DNA of 62,804 nt from Haloimpatiens lingqiaonensis (GTDB lineage Bacteria; Bacillota; Clostridia; Clostridiales; Clostridiaceae), in NCBI RefSeq assembly GCF_901447495.1, contig NZ_CABDWS010000007.1:1-62804 (forward strand), written 5' to 3'. The position numbers and the translations under genes are program-made. Under the pieces are notes generated by a model. That model was not told where the DNA came from and ran no database searches. It saw only the letters and a program-made list of their open reading frames with translations. This document shows positions 1-9,604 of the stretch, piece after piece (position 1 is the first letter of the stretch; the number at the start of each line of letters is the position of its first letter).

Positions 1-48
1 CTTAACTGCCTGGACTTTATAATCCTGGTCATAACGTTTTTGTGCCAT
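1..48 (-). CDS. IS3-like transposase OrfA, N-terminal fragment (runs off window)
   Basis: An ATG at 48-46 on the minus strand opens a frame that reads MAQKRYDQDYKVQAVK and leaves the window. A GGAGGTG ribosome site lies just upstream (about 55-61). The K-R-Y-D-x-x-[YF]-K-x-x-A-V pattern is typical of the start of IS3-family OrfA proteins, which carry a helix-turn-helix that binds the element's ends. Only 16 codons are visible, so neither the family nor whether the element is intact can be settled. The same frame should continue outside the window, followed by a frameshifted OrfB integrase if this is a true IS3 element. Confidence 0.55.
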   Translation of the reverse strand, partial: MAQKRYDQDYKVQAVK

Positions 49-60
49 GATAAGCACCTC

Positions 61-100
61 CTTATTCTCTTAATTATATTTTGAATTATACGAGAATAAG
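61..100. repeat. 9-bp inverted repeat upstream of the transposase fragment
   Basis: CTTATTCTC at 61-69 and GAGAATAAG at 92-100 form a perfect 9-bp inverted repeat. It spans the ribosome-site side of the transposase start. A minus-strand TTGACA occurs at 107-102 and TATAAT-like boxes at 90-85 and 78-73, but the spacings (11 and 23 bp) are poor for a promoter. The IS end probably lies within 100-125. Confidence 0.4.
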
Positions 101-109
101 GTGTCAACT

Positions 110-367
110 TTATTTATACAACATCATTGATTTTTTGTCAAAAATATCACGCAAATTATCTTCGATCGATTCCTCTCCATACTCCACTTTATATATTAGT
201 TCTGCTATCATCCTTTTTAATTGACCAATATTAGTAGCCAGATAACCATCCATCTGTGCTCTAGACAACTCATAGATCCTTCCTTGTTCCAGCTGATTAA
301 GTTTATTTTTGATCTCCAATATTTCACGATTATATTTCTGAGTAATATCTATTTTCTTTTCAGGCAT
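110..367 (-). CDS. Hypothetical 85-aa protein, last gene of the type I R-M operon
   Basis: I do not recognise this protein. It is charged and predicted mostly helical, with a coiled-coil-like stretch around residues 10-30 (regularly spaced I/L and K/E) and no membrane segment or signal peptide. A GGAGGATTAAGAA site precedes the ATG, and its start lies 12 bp after the hsdR stop, so it is very likely co-transcribed with hsd. Its stop at 110-112 is within about 60 bp of the IS fragment at the left edge, so the insertion may have removed whatever followed. Being an IS accessory gene is possible but less likely given the spacing to hsdR. Confidence 0.6.
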   Translation of the reverse strand: MPEKKIDITQKYNREILEIKNKLNQLEQGRIYELSRAQMDGYLATNIGQLKRMIAELIYKVEYGEESIEDNLRDIFDKKSMMLYK

Positions 368-379
368 TTCTTAATCCTC

Positions 380-3300
380 CTATCTCAAAATGTAATCTTG
401 CTTTTCTTCCGCCACTTTATTATACTGGATGTCTTCTACGTTGACATTGCCACACATCTTTTCTGCCTGTCTCATAACAACTTTAAGTGCATTTTTTGCC
501 TGTTCTGGTGGATAATCATATTTTTTAAGAAGTCTTTTTATGATCCTTCTCATGCCTGCTTGAGCACTTTTTCTTACACTCCAGTCAATGGTAATGTTAT
601 TTTTAATAGCAAAAGTTAATTCTTGAGCAATCTTTTTTAAGGTCTCATCCTCCATAAAATCTTTCACAACCTCGTCGGCTGTTAATGCGTCATAGAAAGC
701 AATCTCATCTTCATTTAACCCTAAATCCTTTTCCTCTTCCCTTGCTCTTTTCATTTCGTGAGCCATCCTGATTAGTTCTTCTATAACCTCTGCATTGGTA
801 ATGGCTTGGTTTCTATATTTATTTAAGGCTTTTTTCAACTTCTCAGAAAATCTTTCAGATTTTACTAAATTTCTTTTTTCCATTGATTTAATATTGCCCT
901 CTAATAACTTCTTAAGCATTTCTACTGCTAAGTTTTTATGTTTCATTTCTCTTACTTCATCTAAAAATTCCTCTGACAAAATAGAAACATCTGGTCTTTT
1001 CAGTCCCATTGCATCAAAAACATCAATGACATCTTCTGAAATAATAGAACGCTCCAACATCTGATTTACTCTTGCTTCTATTTCTTTCTTAGACTTTTTA
1101 ACCGCATCTTTTTCTTTTAACTTTGCTAAACTTGCCTTTACTGCTTTGAAATAACTAACTTCCAATGCCTTTGCTTTCCCATCCTCAGTAGCTGCACATA
1201 AGGAGTGAGCCTTTGCCAATTCTACAGATATTTTTTTGAATTCCTTTTGGTCTTCTTCTGGCTTTCCAAGAATAAAGTCCATACCGCCTGTAATTGCTCT
1301 GATTCTTTCTTTTTGAGATGTTCCCATATACTTGGAGTAATCGAATCCATACATCATTCCTTGTAGTATTTCAAGTTTTTCAAGCATAATGGAAATGGCA
1401 ACAGAAGTATCAATTCCTGTATTTTTCTTATCTCCATCTGTATATTCTTTTAGTGCATTCTTTAAGCTTTCTAAAATTCCTAGATAATCAACTACTACAC
1501 CGCCTGATTTATCTTTGAATACCCTATTTACTCTCGCAATCGCCTGCATAAGATTATGACCTTTCATAGGCTTATCAATATACATGGTATGCATAGAAGG
1601 CACATCAAAACCAGTAAGCCACATATCACGAACAATAACGATTTTTAATTCATCAGCATTATCTTTCATTCTTTTCGCCAATGTATCTCTTCGTTGCTTT
1701 CCACCAACATGCTTTTGTAATCTTTCATTATCTGAGGCACTTCCAGTCATGACTACTTTGATTTTCCCTTTATTTACATCATCATCATGCCAGTCAGGTC
1801 TTAGTTTAATAATCTCATCATAAAGGTCTACACAAATTCTTCGACTCATGCAAACAATCATGGCTTTACCATCTATGGTCTTAGACTTCTCTTCATAGTG
1901 ATTTACAATATCTTCAGCAAGCTTTTTCACTCTATTTGGAGAACCGACAATGGCTTCTAACCTTGACCATTTGGTCTTGTTTTTTTCTCTTTCAAAATCC
2001 TCTTGACCCTCTGTAACTTCTTCAAATTCCTCATCAATTTTAATCAATTCTTCTTCATCGGTTTCCAGTTTAATGATCCTATTTTCATAGTAAATCTTCA
2101 CAGTAGCTTCATCTTCCACTGCTCGTGTCATATCATAGGTATCTATGCAATGACCAAACACAGCAGTTGTAGAACGGTCTTCTAAGTCAATGGGTGTACC
2201 TGTAAAACCGATAAAAGAGGCATTTGGAAGAGCATCTCTTAAATATTTTGCATAGCCATATTTTACTTCCCCTGTTTTCATATCCGTTTTTGCATCAAGT
2301 CCATATTGACTTCTATGGGCTTCATCGGCGATGATAATAACATTTTTCCGCTTTGTAAGAGCAGGCATTTCCCCTTCTTCTGGTTTGAACTTTTGAATGG
2401 TAGTAAAAATAATGCCACCTGATTCTCGATCATTCAGCAAGTCAAACAGTCCATTGATTTCTTTTGAATTTTCCTTAGCTTGTTGTTTCTTTTGTTCATC
2501 GGTTAACTTTCTAACATCAGCCTGTTTGGGTGTCTGCCTTAATATATCCTGAGATTTTGCAAAAGTACTAAATAATTGGTCATCCAAATCATTTCTATCC
2601 GTAATCACCACAATAGTCGGATTGTTTAACTCCCTCACTAGTCCTGCTGTATAGAAAACCATAGAAAAGCTTTTTCCAGAACCTTGGGTATGCCAGATAA
2701 CACCAATCTTTCTATCTCCATCTTCTCTAGTGGCTTCCTTTGTTTTTTCTATAGCTTTTTTTACAGCAAAATACTGGTGATATGCAGCTAGTATTTTAAT
2801 AATTGTTTTCTTATCTCCAATTTTATTGCCATCAGCATCTTTCTCTTCTTCCTTTGATTCTTGGAACAGAAGAAAATTTTTAATAATATCAAGAAGTCGT
2901 TCCTTTGCAAGCATGCCATAAAACAAGACTTCATATTGTGGCTTGGATAATGGTTCAACAGTTTCTCCATCAATACTTCTCCAATTCATAAATCGTTCTT
3001 CATTAGAAGTAATGGTTCCTGCTTTGGCATTAATACCATCAGATAAGATACAGAAGGCATTATAGTTAAATAAAGATGGAATATCTCTTTTGTATGTTTG
3101 GATTTGATTATAGGCATTTTCAATCCCTACATTTTCATCGCTGGCAGACTTCAACTCAATGACTACTACTGGAATCCCATTGATAAATAAAATTAAGTCG
3201 GGTCTTCTTTCTTCATTTTCAATAATGGTAAATTGATTTACTACTAAGAATTCATTATTGCTTTTCTTTCCGTCCATATCATCAAAATCAATAATATAAG

Positions 3301-3643
3301 CCCGTTTCGTTCTAATGACGTCCTTTTCCTTATAAGATACTTCGATTCCTTCTACCAATAGTTTGTGAAAGTATCGGTTATTTTCTTCTAGCATAGGACT
3401 GTTAAAAGTAATGATCTGCCGATAGGCATCCTCTAAAGCTTCAGCTGGTAAGTCTCTGTTAATTCTGAATAAAGCATCCTTTACTCTTTGCTCCAAAAAC
3501 ACTTCCCGATAATCTTTTCTTTCAGGATATTCTCCATCACATGAGATATCAGGTGCAAATACATACTCATAACCTAATTCTTGTAAGATCTCTATGGCAG
3601 CCTCTTCTAAAAAATCTTCCGTAAAATTCTCGAATAAGCTCAA
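380..3643 (-). CDS. hsdR: Type I restriction enzyme subunit R (HsdR)
   Basis: This is the motor and nuclease subunit that translocates and cuts unmodified DNA when bound to HsdM/HsdS. It has 1087 residues, near the usual size. An N-terminal nuclease domain carries the D149 ... E163-L-K165 signature of the PD-(D/E)xK fold. The SF2 motor follows: Walker A HTQGSGKS at 318-325, DEAH at 440-443, FTGTP at 480-484, LTGFDVP near 676-682 and QAIARVNRV near 700-708. The C-terminal 350 residues are helical and probably contact HsdM. All key residues are present, so it looks active. The start is a TTG preceded by GGGGGAAGGAAC. It follows a 67-aa gene and precedes an 85-aa gene in the same operon. Confidence 0.95.
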   Translation of the reverse strand: MSLFENFTEDFLEEAAIEILQELGYEYVFAPDISCDGEYPERKDYREVFLEQRVKDALFRINRDLPAEALEDAYRQIITFNSPMLEENNRYFHKLLVEGIEVSYKEKDVIRTKRAYIIDFDDMDGKKSNNEFLVVNQFTIIENEERRPDLILFINGIPVVVIELKSASDENVGIENAYNQIQTYKRDIPSLFNYNAFCILSDGINAKAGTITSNEERFMNWRSIDGETVEPLSKPQYEVLFYGMLAKERLLDIIKNFLLFQESKEEEKDADGNKIGDKKTIIKILAAYHQYFAVKKAIEKTKEATREDGDRKIGVIWHTQGSGKSFSMVFYTAGLVRELNNPTIVVITDRNDLDDQLFSTFAKSQDILRQTPKQADVRKLTDEQKKQQAKENSKEINGLFDLLNDRESGGIIFTTIQKFKPEEGEMPALTKRKNVIIIADEAHRSQYGLDAKTDMKTGEVKYGYAKYLRDALPNASFIGFTGTPIDLEDRSTTAVFGHCIDTYDMTRAVEDEATVKIYYENRIIKLETDEEELIKIDEEFEEVTEGQEDFEREKNKTKWSRLEAIVGSPNRVKKLAEDIVNHYEEKSKTIDGKAMIVCMSRRICVDLYDEIIKLRPDWHDDDVNKGKIKVVMTGSASDNERLQKHVGGKQRRDTLAKRMKDNADELKIVIVRDMWLTGFDVPSMHTMYIDKPMKGHNLMQAIARVNRVFKDKSGGVVVDYLGILESLKNALKEYTDGDKKNTGIDTSVAISIMLEKLEILQGMMYGFDYSKYMGTSQKERIRAITGGMDFILGKPEEDQKEFKKISVELAKAHSLCAATEDGKAKALEVSYFKAVKASLAKLKEKDAVKKSKKEIEARVNQMLERSIISEDVIDVFDAMGLKRPDVSILSEEFLDEVREMKHKNLAVEMLKKLLEGNIKSMEKRNLVKSERFSEKLKKALNKYRNQAITNAEVIEELIRMAHEMKRAREEEKDLGLNEDEIAFYDALTADEVVKDFMEDETLKKIAQELTFAIKNNITIDWSVRKSAQAGMRRIIKRLLKKYDYPPEQAKNALKVVMRQAEKMCGNVNVEDIQYNKVAEEKQDYILR

Positions 3644-3668
3644 GTTCCTTCCCCCTTTTGAACTCCAA

Positions 3669-3872
3669 TTATTTGAATAGTTTTTTAATCAGCTTAAAAA
3701 TATCAAAGGATGTTTTGTTATACACCTTATTATACGCATACTTCTTAGGATTTCTAAGCCATCCCAAACCTCTAGGCATTTTTAATCCTGCTCTATGGAT
3801 AACTTGTCTTTTTATGCTAGTTCTTGCGGATATTCGTTTCTTTAAACTTGGTTTTCTAATTCCAAATTTCAT
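3669..3872 (-). CDS. Small basic protein inside the hsd operon
   Basis: A 67-residue protein that I cannot assign to a family with confidence. It is strongly basic, with many Lys and Arg along its whole length. It has a central Gly-Leu-Gly-Trp segment and ends in an amphipathic Lys/Leu/Phe-rich helix ([10 protein letters not shown]). Its ATG overlaps the hsdS stop as ATGA, with an AAGGTGA site inside hsdS, and it ends 25 bp before the hsdR start, so it is translationally coupled to hsdS and part of the operon. The charge suggests nucleic-acid or membrane contact, but that is inference. It is not a component of the standard type I enzyme. Confidence 0.65.
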   Translation of the reverse strand: MKFGIRKPSLKKRISARTSIKRQVIHRAGLKMPRGLGWLRNPKKYAYNKVYNKTSFDIFKLIKKLFK

Positions 3873-5125
3873 GATACTTCACCTTCTTCATCAAGAGTTA
3901 CTCTGATTTCACCTGACATGAGTTTTGGAAGGAGTGTGTCTCTGATTTCTGTTAACCGCTTAGACTCTATTTTAGTTCCAGTAATTTTATCAAATAAAGG
4001 TTTAAACACCTGAGATGCCTTATCATAAGTTTGTTTACTTGGAATTGCTACTTTTGAATCTGACAAATCTTTTCTTTTTATGTGTCCCATTGTAGTTGCT
4101 TTACTTGCTGCAATTTCAACAAACCTTTTCAAATGATATTCAGTCCAATGATAATAGAACCACTTATCATATTCTTTTGAAGTTACTTTAAATAAATGTT
4201 GATTTAACCCACAAGTTCCACCACACCATATATCCACTAATAAGCTACCTGACCATGAAAATATAATATCTCCATCATGAATAATGTACTTTTTATCAAT
4301 ATTTACTGAGCAAACATCACTACTACTATCTGTAAATCCTTGTCTTAATTCTTTAATTTTAAGAACTGGATATTCCTTTTCATTTTCTTTGGGTCTAAAC
4401 TTTTGCATAGCTAAGCCATTTAAATAGTCTGCTGTTTCATCCAAACCTTTTACTTCCCACCCTTTAGGAATCATCCCAAGTTCACTTTCAACCATCTCAC
4501 CACCACTGGATTTATAGGGTTCTCCATCTTCATTTGGAAATTCAAAATCTACAAACCATTGTTTAAAAATTGCTTGTGCCATGTTTTCAAGGGTTTTATT
4601 GATTTGGTTGTTGACTTCGATTTTTTCATCTAGGGTTGAGAGTACGTGGGCTATGGCTTTTTGTTCTTCTATTGCGGGCAGTGTTATAGAAAAATTTGAG
4701 AAAGTAGTCTTATTAATAATTGGTACCGCAGTAGAAGTTTTGCTTATATAGTTTAATTCTTTTCCTAAAATAGTCATTGCATAGTATATGAAATCAGAAT
4801 CATAATTCTTATTTGGAATTATTGAATTAATCTGTTGATTTGTAACAGTAGGTTCCTTTGTTAAAACTACCTTCCCTAAATCTGATCCAATACAACTAAC
4901 ACAAACAGATTTAGCTGGTAACAAACATTTTTTTACTGAATCAACCCCCAATACAGAAAGTGTTCTTGCAGTTTTATAAACATTTTTTATATTCATGTTA
5001 TCAGAAGGTGTCAGAAATGGAATATTTCCTCCGTAATACTCTCTGATAGCTGTTTTGGGCGTTTTTCCAGTTACAACTTTTCCGATTTCAGAAACTTTAA
5101 CTTCTCTCCACTCACTAAAACTCAT
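3869..5125 (-). CDS. hsdS: Type I R-M specificity subunit S (HsdS)
   Basis: HsdS recognises the two halves of the bipartite target site and forms the methylase with HsdM. The 418-aa protein shows the expected two-fold plan. Target-recognition domain 1 (about 1-150) is followed by the conserved helical spacer ([17 protein letters not shown] and [20 protein letters not shown], about 155-200). Domain 2 (about 225-370) is followed by a second spacer ending [16 protein letters not shown]. Both domains look complete, so this is probably a working two-domain subunit. I chose the ATG at 5125 because GGAGGG lies 7-8 bases upstream; the in-frame TTG at 5131 would sit too close to it. The gene overlaps the end of hsdM. 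Target sequence cannot be read from the protein. Confidence 0.92.
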   Translation of the reverse strand: MSFSEWREVKVSEIGKVVTGKTPKTAIREYYGGNIPFLTPSDNMNIKNVYKTARTLSVLGVDSVKKCLLPAKSVCVSCIGSDLGKVVLTKEPTVTNQQINSIIPNKNYDSDFIYYAMTILGKELNYISKTSTAVPIINKTTFSNFSITLPAIEEQKAIAHVLSTLDEKIEVNNQINKTLENMAQAIFKQWFVDFEFPNEDGEPYKSSGGEMVESELGMIPKGWEVKGLDETADYLNGLAMQKFRPKENEKEYPVLKIKELRQGFTDSSSDVCSVNIDKKYIIHDGDIIFSWSGSLLVDIWCGGTCGLNQHLFKVTSKEYDKWFYYHWTEYHLKRFVEIAASKATTMGHIKRKDLSDSKVAIPSKQTYDKASQVFKPLFDKITGTKIESKRLTEIRDTLLPKLMSGEIRVTLDEEGEVS

Positions 5126-6632
5126 ACCCAATCCCTCCTAGATTCTTTCGTATCTCCTCTTCTAGGCGTCTGGACTTAGCAAATAGTTCTCCTAATTCAC
5201 TGGTCATTTTCTCCATCTTTTCTTCAAAAGGTATGCCATCATCTTCTATATCTTCAATTCCTACATATCTTCCTGGAGTTAATACATATTCATGCTCTCT
5301 TACGTCTTCAAGCTTCGCTGATTTACAGAAACCTTTTATATCTTCATAACTACCATCAACATTTCTCCACTGATGATAGGTATCTGCAATCTTTTTAATA
5401 TCCTCTTCATTTAATTCCCTATGTCTTCTATCTATCATTTCTCCTAAATGTCTGGCATCGATAAAAAGTATTTCATGCTCTCTGCTTCTAAACTTTGGAT
5501 TATCTTTTTTGTTTCTATTTAATATCCATAATGAAACTGGTATTCCTGTAGAATAAAACAACTTATCAGGCAATGCTACAATAGCATCAACCTTATCATC
5601 TTCTAATAGATTTTTTCTGATTTCTCCTTCATTAGAGGTATTGGAACTCAATGCTCCATTGGCAAGTACAACCCCTGCTACACCATTTGGTGCAAGATGA
5701 TAAACCATATGTTGAAGCCATGCATAGTTTGCATTTCCTGTTGGTGGTGTTCCATATTTCCATCTCACATCATCTGTTAATTTATCTCCACCCCAATCAC
5801 TAATATTGAAAGGTGGATTTGCTAAGATATAGTCTGCTTTCAATGTTTTATGCAAATCATTATGGAAGGTGTCATCATGGTGATCTCCTAGATTACTATC
5901 TAAACCTCTGATGGCAAGATTCATTTTGCAAAGCTTCCATGTGGTTGAATTTAATTCTTGACCATATATTGAAAGGTTTTCTATTTTTCCTTGATGTTCT
6001 TCAACAAACTTCTCACTTTGAACGAACATTCCACCTGAACCACAACAAGGGTCATAGATTCTACCTTGATAGGGTTCTATCATTTCAACTAAAGTCTTAA
6101 CAACACTGGTAGGCGTGTAGAACTCTCCACCACCTTTTCCTTCAGCACTAGCAAATTTACCCAAAAAGTATTCGTATACTCTGCCAAGTAAATCTTTTTC
6201 TCCATTTTGATGAAGTCTTATTGTAGAAATTAAATCTATAAGTTCTCCAAGCCTTCTTTTATCAAGCTCTGGTCTTGCATATCTTTTATCCAACACACCT
6301 TTTAAGGTTGGATTTTCTTTTTCAATTAAAATCATTGCATCATCAATATATTGTCCTACTTTAGGGTCTTTGGCATTGTCTTTAATATAATCCCATCTTG
6401 CTTCTTTGGGAACCCAAAAGATATTCTCATAAGTGTATTCATCTCTGTCTTCTTCGAATCCATCTCCTTCTTCTAAAAGTTGATTGTATTTTGTTTCAAA
6501 TTTATCAGAGATGTATTTTAAGAAAATCAACCCCAATACTACGTGTTTGTAATCACTGGCGTCCATACTTCCTCTTAGTTTATCAGCTGCTTTCCATAGT
6601 GTTTCTTCAAATCCAATATTACCTGTTGACAT
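5115..6632 (-). CDS. hsdM: Type I R-M DNA adenine methyltransferase subunit M (HsdM)
   Basis: HsdM transfers a methyl group from SAM to adenine N6 in both halves of the site. In its 505 residues the N-terminal helical domain (about 8-150) is followed by the methylase core: SAM-binding motif DPCCGSGG at 194-201 and catalytic NPPF at 272-275. Both are intact. Length and gene order (M-S-R) resemble the EcoR124I-like IC group, though that assignment is by eye. A clear AAGGGAGG site precedes the ATG. It follows the HTH gene by about 20 bp and overlaps hsdS, so the three are co-transcribed, and the methylase is made before the nuclease. Confidence 0.95.
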   Translation of the reverse strand: MSTGNIGFEETLWKAADKLRGSMDASDYKHVVLGLIFLKYISDKFETKYNQLLEEGDGFEEDRDEYTYENIFWVPKEARWDYIKDNAKDPKVGQYIDDAMILIEKENPTLKGVLDKRYARPELDKRRLGELIDLISTIRLHQNGEKDLLGRVYEYFLGKFASAEGKGGGEFYTPTSVVKTLVEMIEPYQGRIYDPCCGSGGMFVQSEKFVEEHQGKIENLSIYGQELNSTTWKLCKMNLAIRGLDSNLGDHHDDTFHNDLHKTLKADYILANPPFNISDWGGDKLTDDVRWKYGTPPTGNANYAWLQHMVYHLAPNGVAGVVLANGALSSNTSNEGEIRKNLLEDDKVDAIVALPDKLFYSTGIPVSLWILNRNKKDNPKFRSREHEILFIDARHLGEMIDRRHRELNEEDIKKIADTYHQWRNVDGSYEDIKGFCKSAKLEDVREHEYVLTPGRYVGIEDIEDDGIPFEEKMEKMTSELGELFAKSRRLEEEIRKNLGGIGYEF

Positions 6633-6651
6633 TTGTTTGTCCTCCCTTTAC

Positions 6652-7245
6652 TTAAAAATTATGATCATCAAATACTTCAAATATTTCTTCTTCAAATTCT
6701 TCTTGCTCAGGTTCACTCACCACCCAGTCTGGTAATACCTCATAATAATGGGCTAATGCTTCAATGGTCTTATGAAGAACCACCTCGTGTTGAACCTTTT
6801 CTAATAACTCTATAATCAGCTTATATGTGTCCATATAAGGATTATTATCAACAATATCTAGTGCTTCTTTAAATCTTGATACAAGTTTTGCCTTTTCGAT
6901 ATTTCGCTCAATGGCATTCATTTCCTCTTTATCATATATCGGTACTTCTACTAAATCATTAATCTCTCCAATCATAAACTGCTGCTCATGGTTTTTTATA
7001 ACAGGTTTCAAATCTTTTTTTAACTTTTCTTTTTGAATTTCCAACTTTTCTATTTCAGTCAACTCTTTAATAAAATACTCTTTATCTATTCCAAAAAGCT
7101 CTTCTAGTACAGGGAGATATTTTTTAGGAATATTTTGTTTTCCTTTAATCCAAAGGTTTATATTTTGCTTTTTTATTCCTAATTTTTCTGCCAGTTCTAT
7201 ATGCTGCATATTATACAAACCTAAAATGTATTCTAATCCTAACAA
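6652..7245 (-). CDS. HTH regulator heading the hsd operon (controller-like)
   Basis: A 197-aa protein whose residues 10-50 fit an XRE-type helix-turn-helix (ELAEKLGIKKQNINLWIKG). A charged coiled-coil stretch (about 60-80) and an acidic C-terminus (EEFEEEIFEVF) follow. It is the first gene of the operon, 20 bp before hsdM, so it most likely controls the system's expression, much as C proteins do, but it is about twice the length of a classical C protein. The in-frame start is TTG at 7245, supported by GGAGGTG seven bases upstream; the first in-frame ATG (residue 13) would cut into the DNA-binding domain. Two identical 15-bp sites flank its own promoter, consistent with autoregulation. Confidence 0.75.
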   Translation of the reverse strand: MLGLEYILGLYNMQHIELAEKLGIKKQNINLWIKGKQNIPKKYLPVLEELFGIDKEYFIKELTEIEKLEIQKEKLKKDLKPVIKNHEQQFMIGEINDLVEVPIYDKEEMNAIERNIEKAKLVSRFKEALDIVDNNPYMDTYKLIIELLEKVQHEVVLHKTIEALAHYYEVLPDWVVSEPEQEEFEEEIFEVFDDHNF

Positions 7246-7264
7246 TCATCCACCTCCCTAAAAA

Positions 7265-7315
7265 ATTGTCTAAGTCAATATAATTATTATAGTACTATTT
7301 ATTGTCTAAGTCAAT
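7265..7315. promoter_or_regulatory. Paired 15-bp operator sites ATTGACTTAGACAAT
   Basis: The minus-strand sequence ATTGACTTAGACAAT occurs exactly twice, at 7315-7301 and 7279-7265, 36 bp apart. Each copy is a near-palindrome (ATTGxC-N3-GxCAAT). One copy covers the -35 box, the other the expected transcription start. This is the arrangement expected for an operator bound by the HTH protein made from the first gene. Confidence 0.65.
7286..7314 (-). promoter_or_regulatory. Promoter of the type I R-M operon
   Basis: On the minus strand TTGACT (7314-7309) and TATAAT (7291-7286) are separated by exactly 17 bp, close to the sigma-A ideal. It lies about 40 bp upstream of the HTH gene. The -35 box is part of the upstream 15-bp repeat, and the predicted transcription start falls at the downstream copy. 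Confidence 0.75.
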
Positions 7316-7365
7316 TACTTTTATGAAATTAATGGAATTATATTGACATTCTGTTATTTACGCAC

Positions 7366-7397
7366 TAAAAAAGCACCTAGCTGTAAAACTAGATGCC
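7366..7397 (-). terminator. Rho-independent terminator after rlmD
   Basis: The 8-bp arms 7373-7380 and 7389-7396 pair (one G-U) around an 8-base loop and are followed on the minus strand by six T residues. It sits about 25 bp after the rlmD stop and separates rlmD from the R-M operon promoter. Confidence 0.85.
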
Positions 7398-7420
7398 CTT
7401 TATAATACATAAATATCGAT

Positions 7421-8851
7421 TTATACTTCCGTCACCACTTCAGCCTTCACTTTCCCCTTAACTTCCTTCTCGTAATATTCTTTATTATATAGTAGTACGC
7501 ACGTCTCAACATGCGAGGTCTGGCTAAACATATCCACTGGCTGCACCTCTTCTGTTTCGTACCCAAGCTCCTTAAAAATTGCTAAATCCCTAGCCAAGGT
7601 GCCTGGATCACAGGAAACATAAACTACCCTTTTGGGATTACTTTTACATATAGATTCTATAAGTATTTTTTCGCAGCCTTTCCTTGGTGGATCTACTACC
7701 ACTACATCTGGTATTATGCCTTTTGAAATAAGCTTTGGTATTTCCTCTTCAGATTTACCCACTATAAACTCCGCATTTTGTATATTGTTTATTTTGCTAT
7801 TTTCTATGGCATTTTCTATGGCTTCATTAATTATCTCTACACCATATACCTTATTGCTCTTTTGAGATAGAAATAAAGAAATAGTTCCTGTACCACAATA
7901 GGCATCAAACACCACTTCATCTCCCTTTAAATCTGCATACTCTAAAACTTTTCCATATAATACTTCTGTTTGCACAGGGTTTACTTGAAAAAATGAAAGA
8001 GGTGATATATTAAATTTAAATTTTCCTATGTAATCAGTTATGTGGTCTTGTCCCCATAAGGTTTTGCACTTAGTATCTAATATTACATTGGTTCTTTTGC
8101 TATTTACATTTTGAATTATACTGTGAATTCCCCCTATGTTATCCACAAGAGATTTAATTAATTCATCTTTATTAGGCAACTTATCCCCATTAGTCACAAT
8201 AACTACCATGACTTCACCAGTTTTAAAGCCTTTTCTCACCATTATATGTCTCACTAAGCCAGTGTGTTTTTCTTCATTATAAGGCTTTATGCGGTATTTA
8301 TTCATCCACTGTTTTAATAACTGCACTACTTTGTGAGAAATCTCTTCTTGAATAAAACATTTATCTATATCTATTATATTGTGACTTCTTGGAGCATAAA
8401 ATCCTATTACTATATTACCATCTTTATCTTCTCCCACTGGAAGCTGAACTTTATTTCTGTAATTATAGGGATTATCCATACCTATAGTATTATGTACTTT
8501 AACTCCCTCAAGCTTTCCTATTCTTTCTAAGGCATCTTGTACTCTTTTTCTTTTAATTTGAAGCTGATAATTATAATCTAAGTGTTGAATACTACATCCG
8601 CCGCATTTTCCAAAGGAAGGACAAACTGGAGCAACTCTTTTCTCTGAAGGCTTTATTATCTCCATAAGTTTTCCGTAACCATAATTCTTTTTAACACTTA
8701 ATATTTTAACCTTTGCAGTTTCTCCTTCTATAGCTCCAGGAATGAACACTGTAAAATTTTCTACTTTTCCTATACCTTCTCCATCATGTCCCATGCCTGA
8801 TATATCTATTATGTATTCTTCATTTTTCTTTATTGGAATTTCTCTATTCAT
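7421..8851 (-). CDS. rlmD: 23S rRNA (uracil-C5)-methyltransferase, RumA/RlmD-type
   Basis: It methylates a uracil at C5 in 23S rRNA using SAM. The 476-aa protein begins with a TRAM RNA-binding domain (about 1-65), then a Cys cluster (CPSFGKCGGCS, near 77-87) of the iron-sulfur type. The SAM fold follows, with FDAYCGTGT near 315, DPPRKGCE near 390, and the catalytic loop VSCDPGTLARDL near 415. Everything needed is present. Gram-positive members may modify one or two positions (RlmD versus RlmCD), and this cannot be told from sequence alone. A strong terminator follows the gene; a 750-bp gene-free region lies upstream. It is the chromosomal neighbour of the R-M island. Confidence 0.88.
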   Translation of the reverse strand: MNREIPIKKNEEYIIDISGMGHDGEGIGKVENFTVFIPGAIEGETAKVKILSVKKNYGYGKLMEIIKPSEKRVAPVCPSFGKCGGCSIQHLDYNYQLQIKRKRVQDALERIGKLEGVKVHNTIGMDNPYNYRNKVQLPVGEDKDGNIVIGFYAPRSHNIIDIDKCFIQEEISHKVVQLLKQWMNKYRIKPYNEEKHTGLVRHIMVRKGFKTGEVMVVIVTNGDKLPNKDELIKSLVDNIGGIHSIIQNVNSKRTNVILDTKCKTLWGQDHITDYIGKFKFNISPLSFFQVNPVQTEVLYGKVLEYADLKGDEVVFDAYCGTGTISLFLSQKSNKVYGVEIINEAIENAIENSKINNIQNAEFIVGKSEEEIPKLISKGIIPDVVVVDPPRKGCEKILIESICKSNPKRVVYVSCDPGTLARDLAIFKELGYETEEVQPVDMFSQTSHVETCVLLYNKEYYEKEVKGKVKAEVVTEV

Positions 8852-8959
8852 CTTATCAACCTTTCAATAAATTTAATTTATTCATTTTTAATATTCCCAA
8901 ATTTATACCGTTATTAATTCACATTTAGTTGATTAATATTATTATTAGTTTATAACCAA

Positions 8960-9165
8960 AATTTCACAACTATAAACTAAAAAATAAGGCTCTTTTAAAA
9001 ATTAATTATAAAAAAACTCCTTGAGTTTTATCCTTCTCTTTTACTTCTTACTTTTTACCTCTTACTTGACATAACTTACAAATTCTTATTTTACATTATA
9101 AATTTTAAATTAAGAACGTTTATTCATCTAATGTAGCACTTAAAATTTATATGCGAAAGTTAAAT
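8960..9165 (-). repeat. Dispersed intergenic repeat, copy A (MITE-like)
   Basis: The reverse complement of this stretch aligns in order with the repeat at 47950-48236: an end reading AACTTTCGCATATAAATTTT, a TAAGTGCTACA block, a run of seven-base units (AAGTAAGAAGTAAAAG-like), GGATAAAACTC and TTTTTATAATTAATTT. No coding capacity. The terminal AACTTTCGCA and its mate suggest a small non-autonomous mobile element. Confidence 0.6.
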
Positions 9166-9321
9166 TTATAATTAATATCATAATTATAAACTAATAATGA
9201 TAAATGGGCAATTCACCCATGAAATACTTTGTAAATCATTGCTAATTCACGAAAGTTTAATAACTTATATATACTATTAGTTTGATACATTGCAAATATT
9301 TTATTCAGATATTTTGTGCAA

Positions 9322-9344
9322 AAAAAATACACCCAATAGGGTGC
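9322..9344 (-). terminator. Second terminator-like hairpin downstream of pyk
   Basis: CACCC (9330-9334) pairs with GGGTG (9339-9343) around a 4-base loop. The minus strand continues as TATTTTTTTT. It is about 260 bp past the pyk stop, with no gene between, so it may back up the first pyk hairpin. Confidence 0.45.
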
Positions 9345-9481
9345 AAAATCGTAAAATCAGTTGCCAGTATTTTCTATTATACTAGTATATCCTAAAAGAA
9401 AGCAAATATACATATGAAATATAATTTTACAACAAAAACATTATTTATTCAATAGTTTTTATTAAAAAACTTTTATATTAA

Positions 9482-9543
9482 AGAAAAATCATACTAAATC
9501 TATACAAAATTGAATTTTTATTAGATTAAAGTATGATTTTTCT
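9482..9543 (-). terminator. Long AT-rich hairpin after pyk
   Basis: AGAAAAATCATACT at 9482-9495 and its exact complement at 9530-9543 form a 14-bp perfect stem that extends inward with a bulge (AATCTA/TAGATT). It lies about 60 bp after the pyk stop, where a terminator is expected, but it is G+C-poor with a weak T-run, so it could also be an RNA-stabilising 3' structure. Confidence 0.55.
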
Positions 9544-9604
9544 AATGTATTTTGTTAAAACTGTCTACACTTGCTTACATTAAAGTAATAATCTTATTTA
9601 GATA

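Larger units (their letters stand above)
8852..9604. other. Gene-free AT-rich region between pyk and rlmD
   Basis: No convincing reading frame. It holds a repeat copy at 8960-9165 (described separately), an AT-rich stretch at 9166-9320, a small terminator-like hairpin at 9330-9343, and the long pyk hairpin at 9482-9543. The rlmD promoter should lie in 8855-8960 but no clear -35/-10 pair was found. Confidence 0.6.

Noticed and set aside
221-619. Plus-strand frame of 132 codons
   Set aside because: It is antisense to the 85-aa gene and the 3' end of hsdR, lacks a ribosome site, and reads as hydrophobic noise typical of the opposite strand of AT-rich genes.
9166-9320. Possible small gene in the pyk-rlmD gap
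   Set aside because: All frames are short, without a ribosome site, and the composition is that of plain AT-rich spacer.
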